Of a DNA stretch of 64,000 nucleotides, positions 18,690 through 33,600 are shown piece by piece. Positions within the stretch are counted from its first letter, which is position 1, and each line of letters begins with the position of its first letter. The notes under the pieces were generated by a model. It saw only the letters and a program-made list of their open reading frames with translations. It had not been told where the DNA came from and did not search any database. This stretch comes from Lucinisca nassula (taxonomy: Eukaryota; Mollusca; Bivalvia; Lucinida; Lucinidae), in NCBI GenBank assembly GCA_963580285.1, contig OY757011.1, positions 200,773,644-200,837,643 on the forward strand, written 5' to 3'. The translations under genes were made by a program, and so were the position numbers.

Positions 18690-21600
18690 TTTGTCTCCGA
18701 ATTTCGGATTTTTTCTCTCTATACTTAGTCGCTATAAAAATGATGAAGAACGCCGTTTACCGCGCCTTCCTATCGCATTTATTAGCCGAGATATTGAGAA
18801 AAACATCATTTTTTTCTACTGCTGGGAAGACCGAGAAAAATTTTTGTCTCACAATTTCGGATTTTTTCTCTCTATACTTAGTCTCTATAAAAATGATGAA
18901 GAACGCCGTTTACCGCGCCTTCCTATCGCATTTATTAGCTGAGATATTGAGAAAAACATCATTTTTGTATTCTGCTGGGAAGACCGAGAAAAATTTTTGT
19001 CTCGGAATTTCGGATTTTTTCTCTCTATACTTAGTCGCTATAAAAATGATGAAGAACGACGTTTACCGCGCCTTCCTATCCCATTTATTAGCTGAGATAT
19101 TGAGAAAAACATCATTTTTGTATTCTGCTGGGAAGATAGAGAAAAAATTTTGTCTCCGAATTTCGGATTTTTTCCCTCTATACTTAGTCGCTATAAAAAT
19201 GATGAAGAACGCCGTTTACCGCGCCTTCCTATCGCATTTATTAGCTGAGATATTGAGAAAAACACCATTTTTGTATTCTGCTGGGAAGATAGAGAAAACT
19301 TTTTGTCTCGGAATTTCGGATTTTTTCTCTCTATACTTAGTCGCTATAAAAATGATGAAGAACGCCGTTTACCGCACCTTCCTATCACATTTATTAGCTG
19401 AGATATTGAGAAAAATATCATTTTTGTATTCTGCTGGGAAGACCGAGAAAAATTTTTGTCTCACAATTTCGGATTTTTTCTCTCTATACTTAGTCGCTAT
19501 AAAAATGATGAAGAACGCCGTTTACCGCGCCTTCCTATCGCATTTATTAGCTGAGATATTGAGAAAAACATCATTTTTGAATTCTGCTGGGAAGATAGAG
19601 AAAAATTTTTGTCTCCGAATTTCGGATTTTTTCTCTCTATACTTAGTCGCTATAAAAATGATGAAGAACGCCGTTTACCGCGCCTTCCTATCGCATTTAT
19701 TAGCTGAGATATTGAGAAAAACATCATTTTTGTATTCTGCTGGGAAGATGGAGAAAAAATTTTGTCTCCGAATTTCGGATTTTTTCTCTCTATACTTAGT
19801 CGCTATAAAAATGATGAAGAACGCCGTTTACCGCGCCTTCCTATCGCATTTATTAGCTGAGATATTGAGAAAAACATCATTTTTGTATTCTGCTGGGAAG
19901 ATAGAGAAAAATTTTTGTCTCCGAATTTCGGATTTTTTCTCTCTATACTTAGTCGCTATAAAAATGATGAAGAACGCCGTTTACCGCGCCTTCCTATCGC
20001 ATTTATTAGCCGAGATATTGAGAAAAACATCATTTTTTTCTTCTGCTGGGAAGACCGAGAAAAATTTTTGTCTCACAATTTCGGATTTTTTCTCTCTATA
20101 CTTAGTCGCTATAAAAATGATGAAGAACGCCGTTTACCGCGCCTTCCTATCGCATTTATTAGCTGACATATTGAGAAAAACATCATTTTTGTATTCTGCT
20201 GGGAAGACCGAGAAAAATTTTTGTCTCCGAATTTCGGATTTTTTCTCTCTATACTTAGTCGCTATAAAAATGATGAAGAACGCCGTTTACCGCGCCTTCC
20301 TATCGCATTTATTAGCTGAGATATTGAGAAAAACATCATTTTTGTATTCTGCTGGGAAGATAGAGAAAAATTTTTGTCTCCGAATTTCGGATTTTTTCTC
20401 TCTATACTTAGTCGCTATAAAAATGATGAAGAACGCCGTTTACCGCACCTTCCTATCACATTTATTAGCTGAGATATTGAGAAAAACATCATTTTTGTAT
20501 TCTGCTGGGAAGACCGAGAAAAATTTTTGTCTCGGAATTTCGGATTGTTTCTCTCTATACTTAGTCGCTATAAAAATGATGAAGAACGCCGTTTACCGCG
20601 CCTTCCTATCGCATTTATTAGCCGAGATATTGAGAAAAACATCATTTTTTTCTTCTGCTGGGAAGACCGAGAAAAAATTTTGTCTCACAATTTCGGATTT
20701 TTTCTCTCTATACTTAGTCGCTATAAAAATGATGAAGAACGCCGTTTACCGCGCCTTCCTATCGCATTTATTAGCTGAGATATTGAGAAAAACATCATTT
20801 TTGTATTCTGCTGGGAAGACCGAGAAAAATTTTTGTCTCCGAATTTCGGATTTTTTCTCTCTATACTAAGTCGCTATAAAAATGATGAAGAACGCCGTTT
20901 ACCGCGCCTTCCTATCGCATTTATTAGCTATGATATTGAGAAAAACATCATTTTTGTATTCTGCTGGGAAGATAGAGAAAAGTTTTTGTCTCCGAATTTC
21001 GGATTTTTTCTCTCTATACTTAGTCGCTATAAAAATGATGAAGAACGCCGTTTACCGCGCCTTCCTATCGCATTTATTAGCTGAGATATTGAGAAAAACA
21101 TCATTTTTGTATTCTGCTGGGAAGATAGAGAAAAAATTTTGTCTCCGAATTTCGGATTTTTTCTCTCTATACTTAGTCGCTATAAAAATGATGAAGAACG
21201 CCGTTTACCGCGCCTTCCTATCCCATTTATTAGCTGAGATATTGAGAAAAACATCATTTTTGTATTCTGCTGAGAAGATAGAGAAAAATTTTTGTCTCCG
21301 AATTTCGGATTTTTTCTCTCTATACTTAGTCGCTATAAAAATGATGAAGAACGCCGTTTACCGCACCTTCTTATCGCATTTATTAGCTAAGATATTGAGA
21401 AAAACATCATTTTTGTATTCTGCTGGGAAGACCGAGAAAAATTTTTGTCTCGGAATTTCGGATTTTTTCTCTCTTTACTTAGTCGCTATAAAAATGATGA
21501 AGAACGCCGTTTACCGCGCCTTCCTATCGCATTTATTAGCCGAGATATTGAGAAAAACATCATTTTTTTTTCTTCTGCTGGGAAGACCGAGAAAAATTTT

Positions 21601-24600
21601 TGTCTCACAATTTCGGATTTTTTCTCTCTATACTTAGTCGCTATAAAAATGATGAAGAACGCCGTTTACCGCGCCTTCCTATCGCATTTATTAGCTGAGA
21701 TATTGAGAAAAACATCATTTTTGTATTCTGCTGGGAAGACCGAAAAAAATTTTTGTCTCCGAATTTCGGATTTTTTCTCTCTATACTTAGTCGCTATAAA
21801 AATGATGAAGAACGCCGTTTACCGCGCCTTCCTATCGCATTTATTCGCTGAGATATTGAGAAAAACATCATTTTTGTATTCTGCTGGGAAGACCGAGAAA
21901 AATTTTTGTCTCGGAATTTCGGATTTTTTCTCTCTATACTTAGTCGCTATAAAAATGATGAAGAACGCCGTTTACCGCGCCTTCCTATCGCATTTATTAG
22001 CCGAGATATTGAGAAAAACATCATTTTTTTCTTCTGCTGGGAAGACCGAGAAAAATTTTTGTCTCACAATTTCGGATTTTTTCTCTCTATACTTAGTCGC
22101 TATAAAAATGATGAAGAACGCCGTTTACCGCGCCTTCCTATCGCATTTATTAGCTGAGATATTGAGAAAAACATCATTTTTGTATTCTGCTGGGAAGATA
22201 GAGAAAAATTTTTGTCTCCGAATTTCGGATTTTTTCTCTCTATACTTAGTCGCTATAAAAATGATGAAGAACGCCGTTTACCGCGCCTTCCTATCGCATT
22301 TATTAGCTGAGATATTGAGAAAAACATCATTTTTGTATTCTGCTGGGAAGATGGAGAAAAAATTTTGTCTCCGAATTTCGGATTTTTTCTCTCTATACTT
22401 AGTCGCTATAAAAATGATCAAGAACGCCGTTTACCGCGCCTTCCTATCGCATTTATTAGCTGAGATATTGAGAAAAACATCATTTTTGTATTCTGCTGGG
22501 AAGATAGCGAAAAATTTTTGTCTCCGAATTTCGGATTTTTTCTCTCTATACTTAGTCGCTATAAAAAATGATGAAGAACGCCGTTTACCGCGCCTTCCTA
22601 TCCCATTTATTAGCTGAGATATTGAGAAAAACATCATTTTTGTATTCTGCTGAGAAGATAGAGAAAAATATATGTCTCCGAATTTCGGATTTTTTCTCTC
22701 TATACTTAGTCGCTATAAAAATGATGAAGAACGCCGTTTACCGCACCTTCTTATCGCATTTATTAGCTAAGATATTGAGAAAAACATCATTTTTGTATTC
22801 TGCTGGGAAGACCGAGAAAAATTTTTGTCTCGGAATTTCGGATTTTTTCTCTCTTTACTTAGTCGCTATAAAAATGATGAAGAACGCCGTTTACCGCGCC
22901 TTCCTATCGCATTTATTAGCCGAGATATTGAGAAAAACATCATTTTTTTTTCTTCTGCTGGGAAGACCGAGAAAAATTTTTGTCTCACAATTTCGGATTT
23001 TTTCTCTCTATACTTAGTCGCTATAAAAATGATGAAGAACGCCGTTTACCGCGCCTTCCTATCGCATTTATTAGCTGAGATATTGAGAAAAACATCATTT
23101 TTGTATTCTGCTGGGAAGACCGAGAAAAATTTTTGTCTCCGAATTTCGGATTTTTTCTCTCTATACTTAGTCGCTATAAAAATGATGAAGAACGCCGTTT
23201 ACCGCGCCTTCCTATCGCATTTATTCGCTGAGATATTGAGAAAAACATCATTTTTGTATTCTGCTGGGAAGACCGAGAAAAATTTTTGTCTCGGAATTTC
23301 GGATTTTTTCTCTCTATACTTAGTCGCTATAAAAATGATGAAGAACGCCGTTTACCGCGCCTTCCTATCGCATTTATTAGCCGAGATATTGAGAAAAACA
23401 TCATTTTTTTCTTCTGCTGGGAAGACCGAGAAAAATTTTTGTCTCACAATTTCGGATTTTTTCTCTCTATACTTAGTCGCTATAAAAATGATGAAGAACG
23501 CCGTTTACCGCGCCTTCCTATCGCATTTATTAGCTGAGATATTGAGAAAAACATCATTTTTGTATTCTGCTGGGAAGATAGAGAAAAATTTTTGTCTCCG
23601 AATTTCGGATTTTTTCTCTCTATACTTAGTCGCTATAAAAATGATGAAGAACGCCGTTTACCGCGCCTTCCTATCGCATTTATTAGCTGAGATATTGAGA
23701 AAAACATCATTTTTGTATTCTGCTGGGAAGATGGAGAAAAACTTTTGTCTCCGAATTTCGGATTTTTTCTCTCTATACTTAGTCGCTATAAAAATGATGA
23801 AGAACGCCGTTTACCGCGCCTTCCTATCGCATTTATTAGCTGAGATATTGAGAAAAACATCATTTTTGTATTCTGCTGGGAAGATAGAGAAAAATTTTTG
23901 TCTCCGAATTTCGGATTTTTTCTCTCTATACTTAGTCGCTAAAAAAAATGATGAAGAACGCCGTTTACCGCGCCTTCCTATCGCATTTATTAGCCGAGAT
24001 ATTGAAAAAAACATCATTTTTTTCTTCTGCTGGGAAGACCGAGGAAAATTTTTGTCTCACAATTTCGGATTTTTTCTCTCTATACTTAGTCGCTATAAAA
24101 ATGATGAAGAACGCCGTTTACCGCGCCTTCCTATCGCATTTATTTGCTGACATATTGAGAAAAACATCATTTTTGTATTCTGCTGGGAAGACCGAGAAAA
24201 ATTTTTGTCTCCGAATTTCGGATTTTTTCTCTCTATACTTAGTCGCTATAAAAATGATGAAGAACGCCGTTTACCGCGCCTTCCTATCGCATTTATTAGC
24301 TGAGATATTGAGAAAAACATCATTTTTGTATTCTGCTGGGAAGATAGAGAAAAATTTTTGTCTCACAATTTCGGATTTTTTCTCTCTATACTTAGTCGCT
24401 ATAAAAATGATGAAGAACGCCGTTTACCGCGCCTTCCTATCGCATTTATTAGCTGAGATATTGAGAAAAACATCATTTTTGTATTCTGCTGGGAAGATAG
24501 AGAAAAATTTTTGTCTCCGAATTTCGGATTTTTTCTCTCTATACTTAGTCGCTATAAAAATGATGAAGAACGCCGTTTACCGCACCTTCCTATCACATTT

Positions 24601-27600
24601 ATTAGCTGAGATATTGAGAAAAACATCATTTTTGTATTCTGCTGGGAAGACCGAGAAAAATTTTTGTCTCGGAATTTCGGATTGTTTCTCTCTATACTTA
24701 GTCGCTATAAAAATGATGAAGAACGCCGTTTACCGCGCCTTCCTATCGCATTTATTAGCCGAGATATTGAGAAAAACATCATTTTTTTCTTCTGCTGGGA
24801 AGACCGAGAAAAAATTTTGTCTCACAATTTCGGATTTTTTCTCTCTATACTTAGTCGCTATAAAAATGATGAAGAACGCCGTTTACCGCGCCTTCCTATC
24901 GCATTTATTAGCTGAGATATTGAGAAAAACATCATTTTTGTATTCTGCTGGGAAGACCGAGAAAAATTTTTGTCTCCGAATTTCGGATTTTTTCTCTCTA
25001 TACTAAGTCGCTATAAAAATGATGAAGAACGCCGTTTACCGCGCCTTCCTATCGCATTTATTAGCTATGATATTGAGAAAAACATCATTTTTGTATTCTG
25101 CTGGGAAGATAGAGAAAAGTTTTTGTCTCCGAATTTCGGATTTTTTCTCTCTATACTTAGTCGCTATAAAAATGATGAAGAACGCCGTTTACCGCGCCTT
25201 CCTATCGCATTTATTAGCTGAGATATTGAGAAAAACATCATTTTTGTATTCTGCTGGGAAGATAGAGAAAAAATTTTGTCTCCGAATTTCGGATTTTTTC
25301 TCTCTATACTTAGTCGCTATAAAAATGATGAAGAACGCCGTTTACCGCGCCTTCCTATCCCATTTATTAGCTGAGATATTGAGAAAAACATCATTTTTGT
25401 ATTCTGCTGAGAAGATAGAGAAAAATTTTTGTCTCCGAATTTCGGATTTTTTCTCTCTATACTTAGTCGCTATAAAAATGATGAAGAACGCCGTTTACCG
25501 CACCTTCTTATCGCATTTATTAGCTAAGATATTGAGAAAAACATCATTTTTGTATTCTGCTGGGAAGACCGAGAAAAATTTTTGTCTCGGAATTTCGGAT
25601 TTTTTCTCTCTTTACTTAGTCGCTATAAAAATGATGAAGAACGCCGTTTACCGCGCCTTCCTATCGCATTTATTAGCCGAGATATTGAGAAAAACATCAT
25701 TTTTTTTTCTTCTGCTGGGAAGACCGAGAAAAATTTTTGTCTCACAATTTCGGATTTTTTCTCTCTATACTTAGTCGCTATAAAAATGATGAAGAACGCC
25801 GTTTACCGCGCCTTCCTATCGCATTTATTAGCTGAGATATTGAGAAAAACATCATTTTTGTATTCTGCTGGGAAGACCGAAAAAAATTTTTGTCTCCGAA
25901 TTTCGGATTTTTTCTCTCTATACTTAGTCGCTATAAAAATGATGAAGAACGCCGTTTACCGCGCCTTCCTATCGCATTTATTCGCTGAGATATTGAGAAA
26001 AACATCATTTTTGTATTCTGCTGGGAAGACCGAGAAAAATTTTTGTCTCGGAATTTCGGATTTTTTCTCTCTATACTTAGTCGCTATAAAAATGATGAAG
26101 AACGCCGTTTACCACGCCTTCCTATCGCATTTATTAGCCGAGATATTGAGAAAAACATCATTTTTTTCTTCTGCTGGGAAGACCGAGAAAAATTTTTGTC
26201 TCACAATTTCGGATTTTTTCTCTCTATACTTAGTCGCTATAAAAATGATGAAGAACGCCGTTTACCGCGCCTTCCTATCGCATTTATTAGCTGAGATATT
26301 GAGAAAAACATCATTTTTGTATTCTGCTGGGAAGATAGAGAAAAATTTTTGTCTCCGAATTTCGGATTTTTCTCTCTCTATACTTAGTCGCTATAAAAAT
26401 GATGAAGAACGCCGTTTACCGCGCCTTCCTATCGCATTTATTAGCTGAGATATTGAGAAAAACATCATTTTTGTAATCTGCTGGAAGATGGAGAAAAAAT
26501 TTTGTCTCCGAATTTCGGATTTTTTCTCTCTATACTTAGTCGCTATAAAAATGATGAAGAACGCCGTTTACCGCGCTCTTCCTATCGCATTTATTAGCTG
26601 AGATATTGAGAAAAACATCATTTTTGTATTCTGCTGGGAAGATAGCGAAAAATTTTTGTCTCCGAATTTCGGATTTTTTTCTCTCTAAACTTAGTCGCTA
26701 TAAAAAATGATGAAGAACGCCGTTTACCGCGCCTTCCTATCCCATTTATTAGCTGAGATATTGAGAAAAACATCATTTTGTATTCTGCTGAGAAGATAGA
26801 GAAAAATATATGTCTCCGAATTTCGGATTTTTTCTCTCTATACTTAGTCGCTATAAAAATGATGAAGAACGCCGTTTACCGCACCTTCTTATCGCATTTA
26901 TTAGCTAAGATAATGAGAAAAACATCATTTTTGTATTCTGCTGGGAAGACCGAGAAAATTTTTGTCTCGGAATTTCGGATTTTTTCTCTCTTTACTTAGT
27001 CGCTATAAAAATGATGAAGAACGCCTGTTTACCGCGCCTTCCTATCGCATTTATTAGCCGAGATATTGAGAAAAACATCATTTTTTTTTTTCTGCTGGGA
27101 AGACCGAGAAAAATTTTTGTCTCACAATTTCGGATTTTTTCTCTCTATACTTAGTCGCTATAAAAATGATGAAGAACGCCCGTTTACCGCGCCTTCCTAT
27201 CGCATTTATTAGCTGAGATATTGAGAAAAACATCATTTTTGTATTCTGCTGGGAAGACCGAGAAAAATTTTTGTCTCCGAATTTCGGATTTTTTTCTCTC
27301 TATACTTAGTCGCTATAAAAATGATGAAGAACGCCGTTTACCGCGCCTTCCTATCGCATTTATTCGCTGAGATATTGAGAAAACATCATTTTTGTATTCT
27401 GCTGGGAAGACCGAGAAAATTTTTGTCTCGGAATTTCGGATTTTTTCTCTCTATACTTAGTCGCTATAAAATGATGAAGAACGCCGTTTACCGCGCCTTC
27501 CTATCGCATTTATTAGCCGAGTATATGAGAAAAACATCATTTTTTTTCTTCTGCTGGGAAGACCGAGAAAAATTTTTGTCTGACAATTTCGGATTTTATT

Positions 27601-30600
27601 CTCTCTATACTTAGTCGCTATAAAATGATGAAGAACGCCGTTTCCCGCGCCTTTCCTATCGCATTTATTTAGCTGAGATATTGAGAAAAACATCATTTTT
27701 GTATTCTGCTGGGAAGATAGAGAAAAATTTTTGTCTCCGAATTTCGGATTTTTTCTCTCTTATAATAATACTATTTAACTTAGTCGCTATAAAAAATGAT
27801 GAAGAACGCCGTTTACCGCGCCTTCCTATCGCATTTATTAGCTGAGATATTGAGAAAAACATCATTTTTGTATTCTGCTGGGAAGATGGAGAAAAACTTT
27901 TGTCTCCGAATTTCGGATTTTTTCTCTCTATACTTAGTCGCTATAAAAATATGAAGAACGCCGTTTACCGCGCCTTCCTATCGCATTTATTAGCTGAGAT
28001 ATTGAGAAAAAACATCATTTTTGTATTCTGCTGGGAAGATAGAGAAAAATTTTTGTCTCCGAATTTCGGATTTTTTCTCTCTATACTTAGTCGCTAAAAA
28101 AATGATGAAGAACGCCGTTTACCGCGCCTTCCTATCGCATTTATTAGCCGAGATATTGAAAAAAACATCATTTTTTTCTTCTGCTGGAGACGACCGAGAA
28201 AATTTTTGTCTCACAATTTCGGATTTTTTCTCTCTATACTTAGTCGCTATAAAAATGATGAAGAACGCCGTTTACCGCGCCTTCCTATCGCATTTATTGC
28301 TGACATATTGAGAAAAACATCATTTTTGTATTCTGCTGGGAAGACCGAGAAAAATTTTTGTCTCCGAATTTCGGATTTTTTCTCTCTATACTTAGTCGCT
28401 ATAAAAATGATGAAGAACGCCGTTTACCGCGCCTTCTATCGCATTTATTAGCTGAGATATTGAGGAAAAACATCATTTTTGTATTCTGCTGGGAAGACCG
28501 AGAAAAATTTTTTGTCTCCGAATTCGGATTTTTTCTCTCTATACTAAGTCGCTATAAAAATGATGAAGAACGCCGTTTACCGCGCCTTCCTATCGCATTT
28601 ATTAGCTATGATATTGAGAAAAACATCATTTTTGTATTCTGCTGGGAGATAGAGAAAAGTTTTTGTCTCCGAATTTCGGATTTATTCTCTCTATACTTAG
28701 TCGCTATAAAAATGATGAAGAACGCGTTTACCGCGCCTTCCTATCGCATTTATTAGCTGAGATATTGAGAAAAACATCATTTTTGTATTCTGCTGGGAAG
28801 ATAGAGAAAATTTTTTGTCTCCGAATTTCGGATTTTTTTCGCTATAAAAATGATGAAGAACGCCGTTTACCGCGCCTTCCTATCCCATTTATTAGCTGAG
28901 ATATTGAGAAAAACATCATTTTTGTATTCTGCTGAGAAGATAGAGAAAAATTTATGTCTCCGAATTTCGGATTTTTTCTCTATATACTTAGTCGCTATAA
29001 AAATGATGAAGAACGCCGTTTACCGCACCTTCTTATCGCATTTATTAGCTGAGATATTGAGAAAAACATCATTTTTGTATTCTGCTGGGAAGACCGAGAA
29101 AAATTTTTGTCTCGGAATTTCGGATTTTTCTCTCTTTACTTAGTCGCTATAAAAATGATGAAGAACGCCGTTTACCGCGCCTTCCTATCGCATTTATTAG
29201 CCGAGATATTGAGAAAAACATCATTTTTTTTCTTCTGCTGGGAAGACCGAGAAAATTTTTTGTCTCACAATTTCGGATTTTTTCTCTCTATACTTAGTCG
29301 CTATAAAAATGATGAAGAACGCCGTTTACCGCGCCTTCCTATCGCATTTATTAGCCGAGATATTGAGAAAAACATCATTTTTTTTCTTCTGCTGGGAAGA
29401 CCGAGAAAAATTTTTGTCTCCGAATTTCGGATTTTTTCTCTCTATACTTAGTCGCTATAAAAATGATGAAGAACGCCGTTTACCGCGCCTTCCTATCGCA
29501 TTTATTCGCTGAGATATTGAGAAAAACATCATTTTTGTATTCTGCTGGGAAGACCGAGAAAAATTTTTGTCTCCGAATTTCGGATTTTTTCTCTCTATAC
29601 TTAGTCGCTATAAAAATGATGAAGAACGCCGTTTACCGCGCCTTCCTATCGCATTTATTCGCTGAGATATTCAGAAAAAAACGTCATTTTTGTATTCTGC
29701 TGGGAAGATAGAGAAAAAATTTTGTCTCCGAATTTCGGATTTTTTCTCTCTATACTTAGTCGCTATAAAAATGATGAAGAACGCCGTTTACCGCGCCTTC
29801 CTATCGCATTTATTAGCCGAGATATTGAGAAAAACATCATTTTTTTCTTCTGCTGGGAAGACCGAGAAAAATTTTTGTCTCCGAATTTCGGATTTTTTCT
29901 CTCTATACTTAGTCGCTATAAAAATGATGAAGAACGCCGTTTACAGCGCCTTCCTATCGCATTTATTAGCTGACATATTGAGAAAAACATCATTTTTGTA
30001 TTCTGCTGGGAAGACCGAGAAAAATTTTTGTCTCCGAATTTCGGATTTTTTCTCTCTATACTTAGTCGCTATAAAAATGATGAAGAACGCCGTTTACCGC
30101 GCCTTCCTATCGCATTTATTAGCTGAGATATTGAGAAAAACATCATTTTTGTATTCTGCTGGGAAGACCGAGAAAAATTTTTGTCTCGGAATTTCGGATT
30201 TTTTCTCTCTATACTTAGTCGCTATAAAAATGATGAAGAACGCCGTTTACCGCGCCTTCCTATCGCATTTATTAGCCGAGATATTGAGAAAAACATCATT
30301 TTTTTCTTCTGCTGGGAAGACCGAGAAAAATTTTTGTCTCACAATTTCGGATTTTTTCTCTCTATACTTAGTCGCTATAAAAATGATGAAGAACGCCGTT
30401 TACCGCGCCTTCCTATCGCATTTATTAGCTGAGATATTGAGAAAAACGTCATTTTTGTATTCTGCTGGGAAGACCGAGAAAAATTTTTGTCTCCGGATTT
30501 CGGATGTTTTCTCTCTATACTTAGTCGCTATAAAAATGATGAAGAACGCCGTTTACCGCGCCTTCCTATCGCATTTATTCGCTGAGATATTGAGAAAAAA

Positions 30601-33600
30601 CATCATTTTTGTATTCTGCTGGGAAGATAGAGAAAAAATTTTGTCTCCGAATTTCGGATTTTTTCTCTCTATACTTAGTCGCTATAAAAATGATGAAGAA
30701 CGCCGTTTACCGCGCCTTCCTATCGCATTTATTAGCTGAGATATTGAGAAAAACATCATTTTTGTATTCTGCTTGGAAGATAGAGAAAAATTTTTGTCTC
30801 CGAATTTCGGATTTTTTCTCTATATACTTTGTCGCTATAAAAATGATGAAGAACGCCGTTTACCGCACCTTCCTATCGCATTTATTAGCTGAGATATTGA
30901 GAAAAAACATCATTTTTTTCTTCTGCTGGGAAGACCGAGAAAAATTTTTGTCTCGGAATTTCGGATTTTTTCTCTCTATACTTAGTCGCTATAAAAATGA
31001 TAAAGAACGCCGTTTACCGCGCCTTCCTATCGCATTTATTAGCCGAGATATTGAGAAAAGCATCATTTTTTTCTTCTGCTGGGAAGACCGAGAAAAAATT
31101 TTGTCTCACAATTTCGGATTTTTTCTCTCTATACTTAGTCGCTATAAAAATGATGAAGAACGCCGTTTACCGCGCCTTCCTATCGCATTTATTAGCTGAG
31201 ATATTGAGAAAAACATCATTTTTGTATTCTGCTGGGAAGACCGAGAAAAATTTTTGTCTCCGAATTTCGGATTTTTTCCCTCTATACTTAGCGCTATAAA
31301 AATGATGAAGAACGCCGTTTACCGCGCCTTCCTATCCCATTTATTAGCTGAGATATTGAGAAAAACATCATTTTTGCATTCTGCTGGGAAGATAGAGAAA
31401 GAATTATGTCTCCGAATTTCGGATTTTTTCTCTCTATATTTAGTCGCTATAAAAATGATAAAGAACGCCGTTTACCGCACCTTCCTATCGCATTTATTAG
31501 CTGAGATATTGAGAAAAACATCATTTTTTTCTTCTGCTGGGAAGACCGAGAAAATTTTTTGTCTCCGAATTTTCGGATTTTTCTCTATATACTTAGTCGC
31601 TATAAAAATGATGAAGACTGCCGTTAACCGCGCCTTCCTATCGCATTTATTAGCTGAGATATTGAGAAAAACATAATTTTTTTCTTCTGCTGGGAAGATA
31701 GAGAAAAAATTTTGTCTCCGAATTTCGGATTTTTCTCTCTATATACTAAGTCGCTATAAAAATGATGAAGACTGCCGTTAACCGCGCCTTCCTATCGCAT
31801 TTATTAGCTGAGATTTTGAGAAAAACATCATTTTTTTCTTCTGCTGGGAAGACCGAGAAAAATTTTTGTCTCACAATTTCGGATTTTTTCTCTATATACT
31901 TAGTCGCTATAAAAATGATGAAGAACGCCGTTTATCGCGCCTTCCTATCGCATTTATTAGCTGAGATATTGAGAAAAACATCATTTTTGTATTCTGCTGG
32001 GAAGACCGAGAAAAATTTTTGTCTCGGAATTTCGGATTTTTTCTCTCTATACTTAGTCGCTATAAAAATGATGAAGAACGCCGTTTACCGCGCCTTCCTA
32101 TTGCATTTATTAGCCGAGATATTGAGTAAAACATCATTTTTGTCTTCTGCTGGGAAGACCGAGAAAAATTTTTGTCTCACAATTTCGGATTTTTTCTCTC
32201 TATACTTAGTCGCTATAAAAATGATGAAGAACGCCGTTTACCGCGCCTTCCTATCGCATTTATTAGCTGAGATATTGAGAAAAACGTCATTTTTGTATTC
32301 TGCTGGGAAGACCGAGAACAATTTTTGTCTCCGAATTTCGGATTTTTTCTCTCTATACTTAGTCGCTATAAAAATGATGAAGAACGCCGTTTACCGCGCC
32401 TTCCTATCGCATTTATTCGCTGAGATATTGAGAAAAACATCATTTTTGTATTCTGCTGGGAAGATAGAGAAAAAAATTTGTCTCCGAATTTCGGATTTTT
32501 TCTCTCTATACTTAGTCGCTATAAAAATGATGAAGAACGCCGTTTACCGCGCCTTCCTATCGCATTTATTAGCTGAGATATTGAGAAAAACATCATTTTT
32601 TGTATTCTGCTGGGAAGACCGAGAAAAATTTTTGTCTCGGAATTTCGGATTTTTTCTCTCTTTACTTAGTCGCTATAAAAATAATGAAGAACGCCGTTTA
32701 CCGCGCCTTCCTATCGCATTTATTAGCCGAGATATTGAGAAAAGCATCATATTTTTCTTCTGCTGGGAAGACCGAGAAAAATTTTTGTCTCACAATTTCG
32801 GATTTTTTCTCTCTATACTTAGCCGCTATAAAAATGATGAAGAACGCCGTTTACCGCGCCTTCCTATCGCATTTATTAGCTGAGATATTGAGAAAAACAT
32901 CATTTTTGTATTCTGCTGGGAAGACCGAGAAAAATGTTTGTCTCCGAATTTCGGATTTTTTCTCTCTATACTTAGTCGCTATAAAAATGATGAAGAACGC
33001 CGTTTACCGCGCCTTCCTATCCCATTTATTAGCTGAGATATTGAGAAAAACATCATTTTTGCATTCTGCTGGGAAGATAGAGAAAAATTTATGTCTCCGA
33101 ATTTCGGATTTTTTCTCTCTATACTTAGTCGCTATAAAAATGATAAAGAACGCCGTTTACCGCACCTTCCTATCGCATTTATTAGCTGAGATATTGAGAA
33201 AAACATCATTTTTTTCTTCTGCTGGGAAGACCGAGAAAAATTTTTGTCTCCGAATTTCGGATTTTTCTCTCTATACTTAGTCGCTATAAAAATGATGAAG
33301 AACGCCGTTAACCGCGCCTTCCTATCGCATTTATTAGCTGAGATATTGAGAAAAACATAATTTTTTTCTTCTGCTGGGAAGATAGAGAAAAAATTTTGTC
33401 TCCGAATTTCGGATTTTTCTCTCTCTATACTAAGTCGCTATAAAAATGATGAAGACTGCCGTTAACCGCGCCTTCCTATCGCATTTATTAGCTGAGATAT
33501 TGAGAAAAACATCATTTTTTTCTTCTGCTGGGAAGACCGAGAATAATTTTTGTCTCCGAATTTCGGATTTTTTCTCTCTATTCTTAGTCGCTATAAAAAT

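Noticed and set aside
18674..20869. Large hydrophobic repeat protein (731 codons) on the plus strand
   Set aside because: It is the stop-free frame of the 153 bp satellite. Variants are mostly non-synonymous and frameshifts are common, so there is no sign of coding selection.
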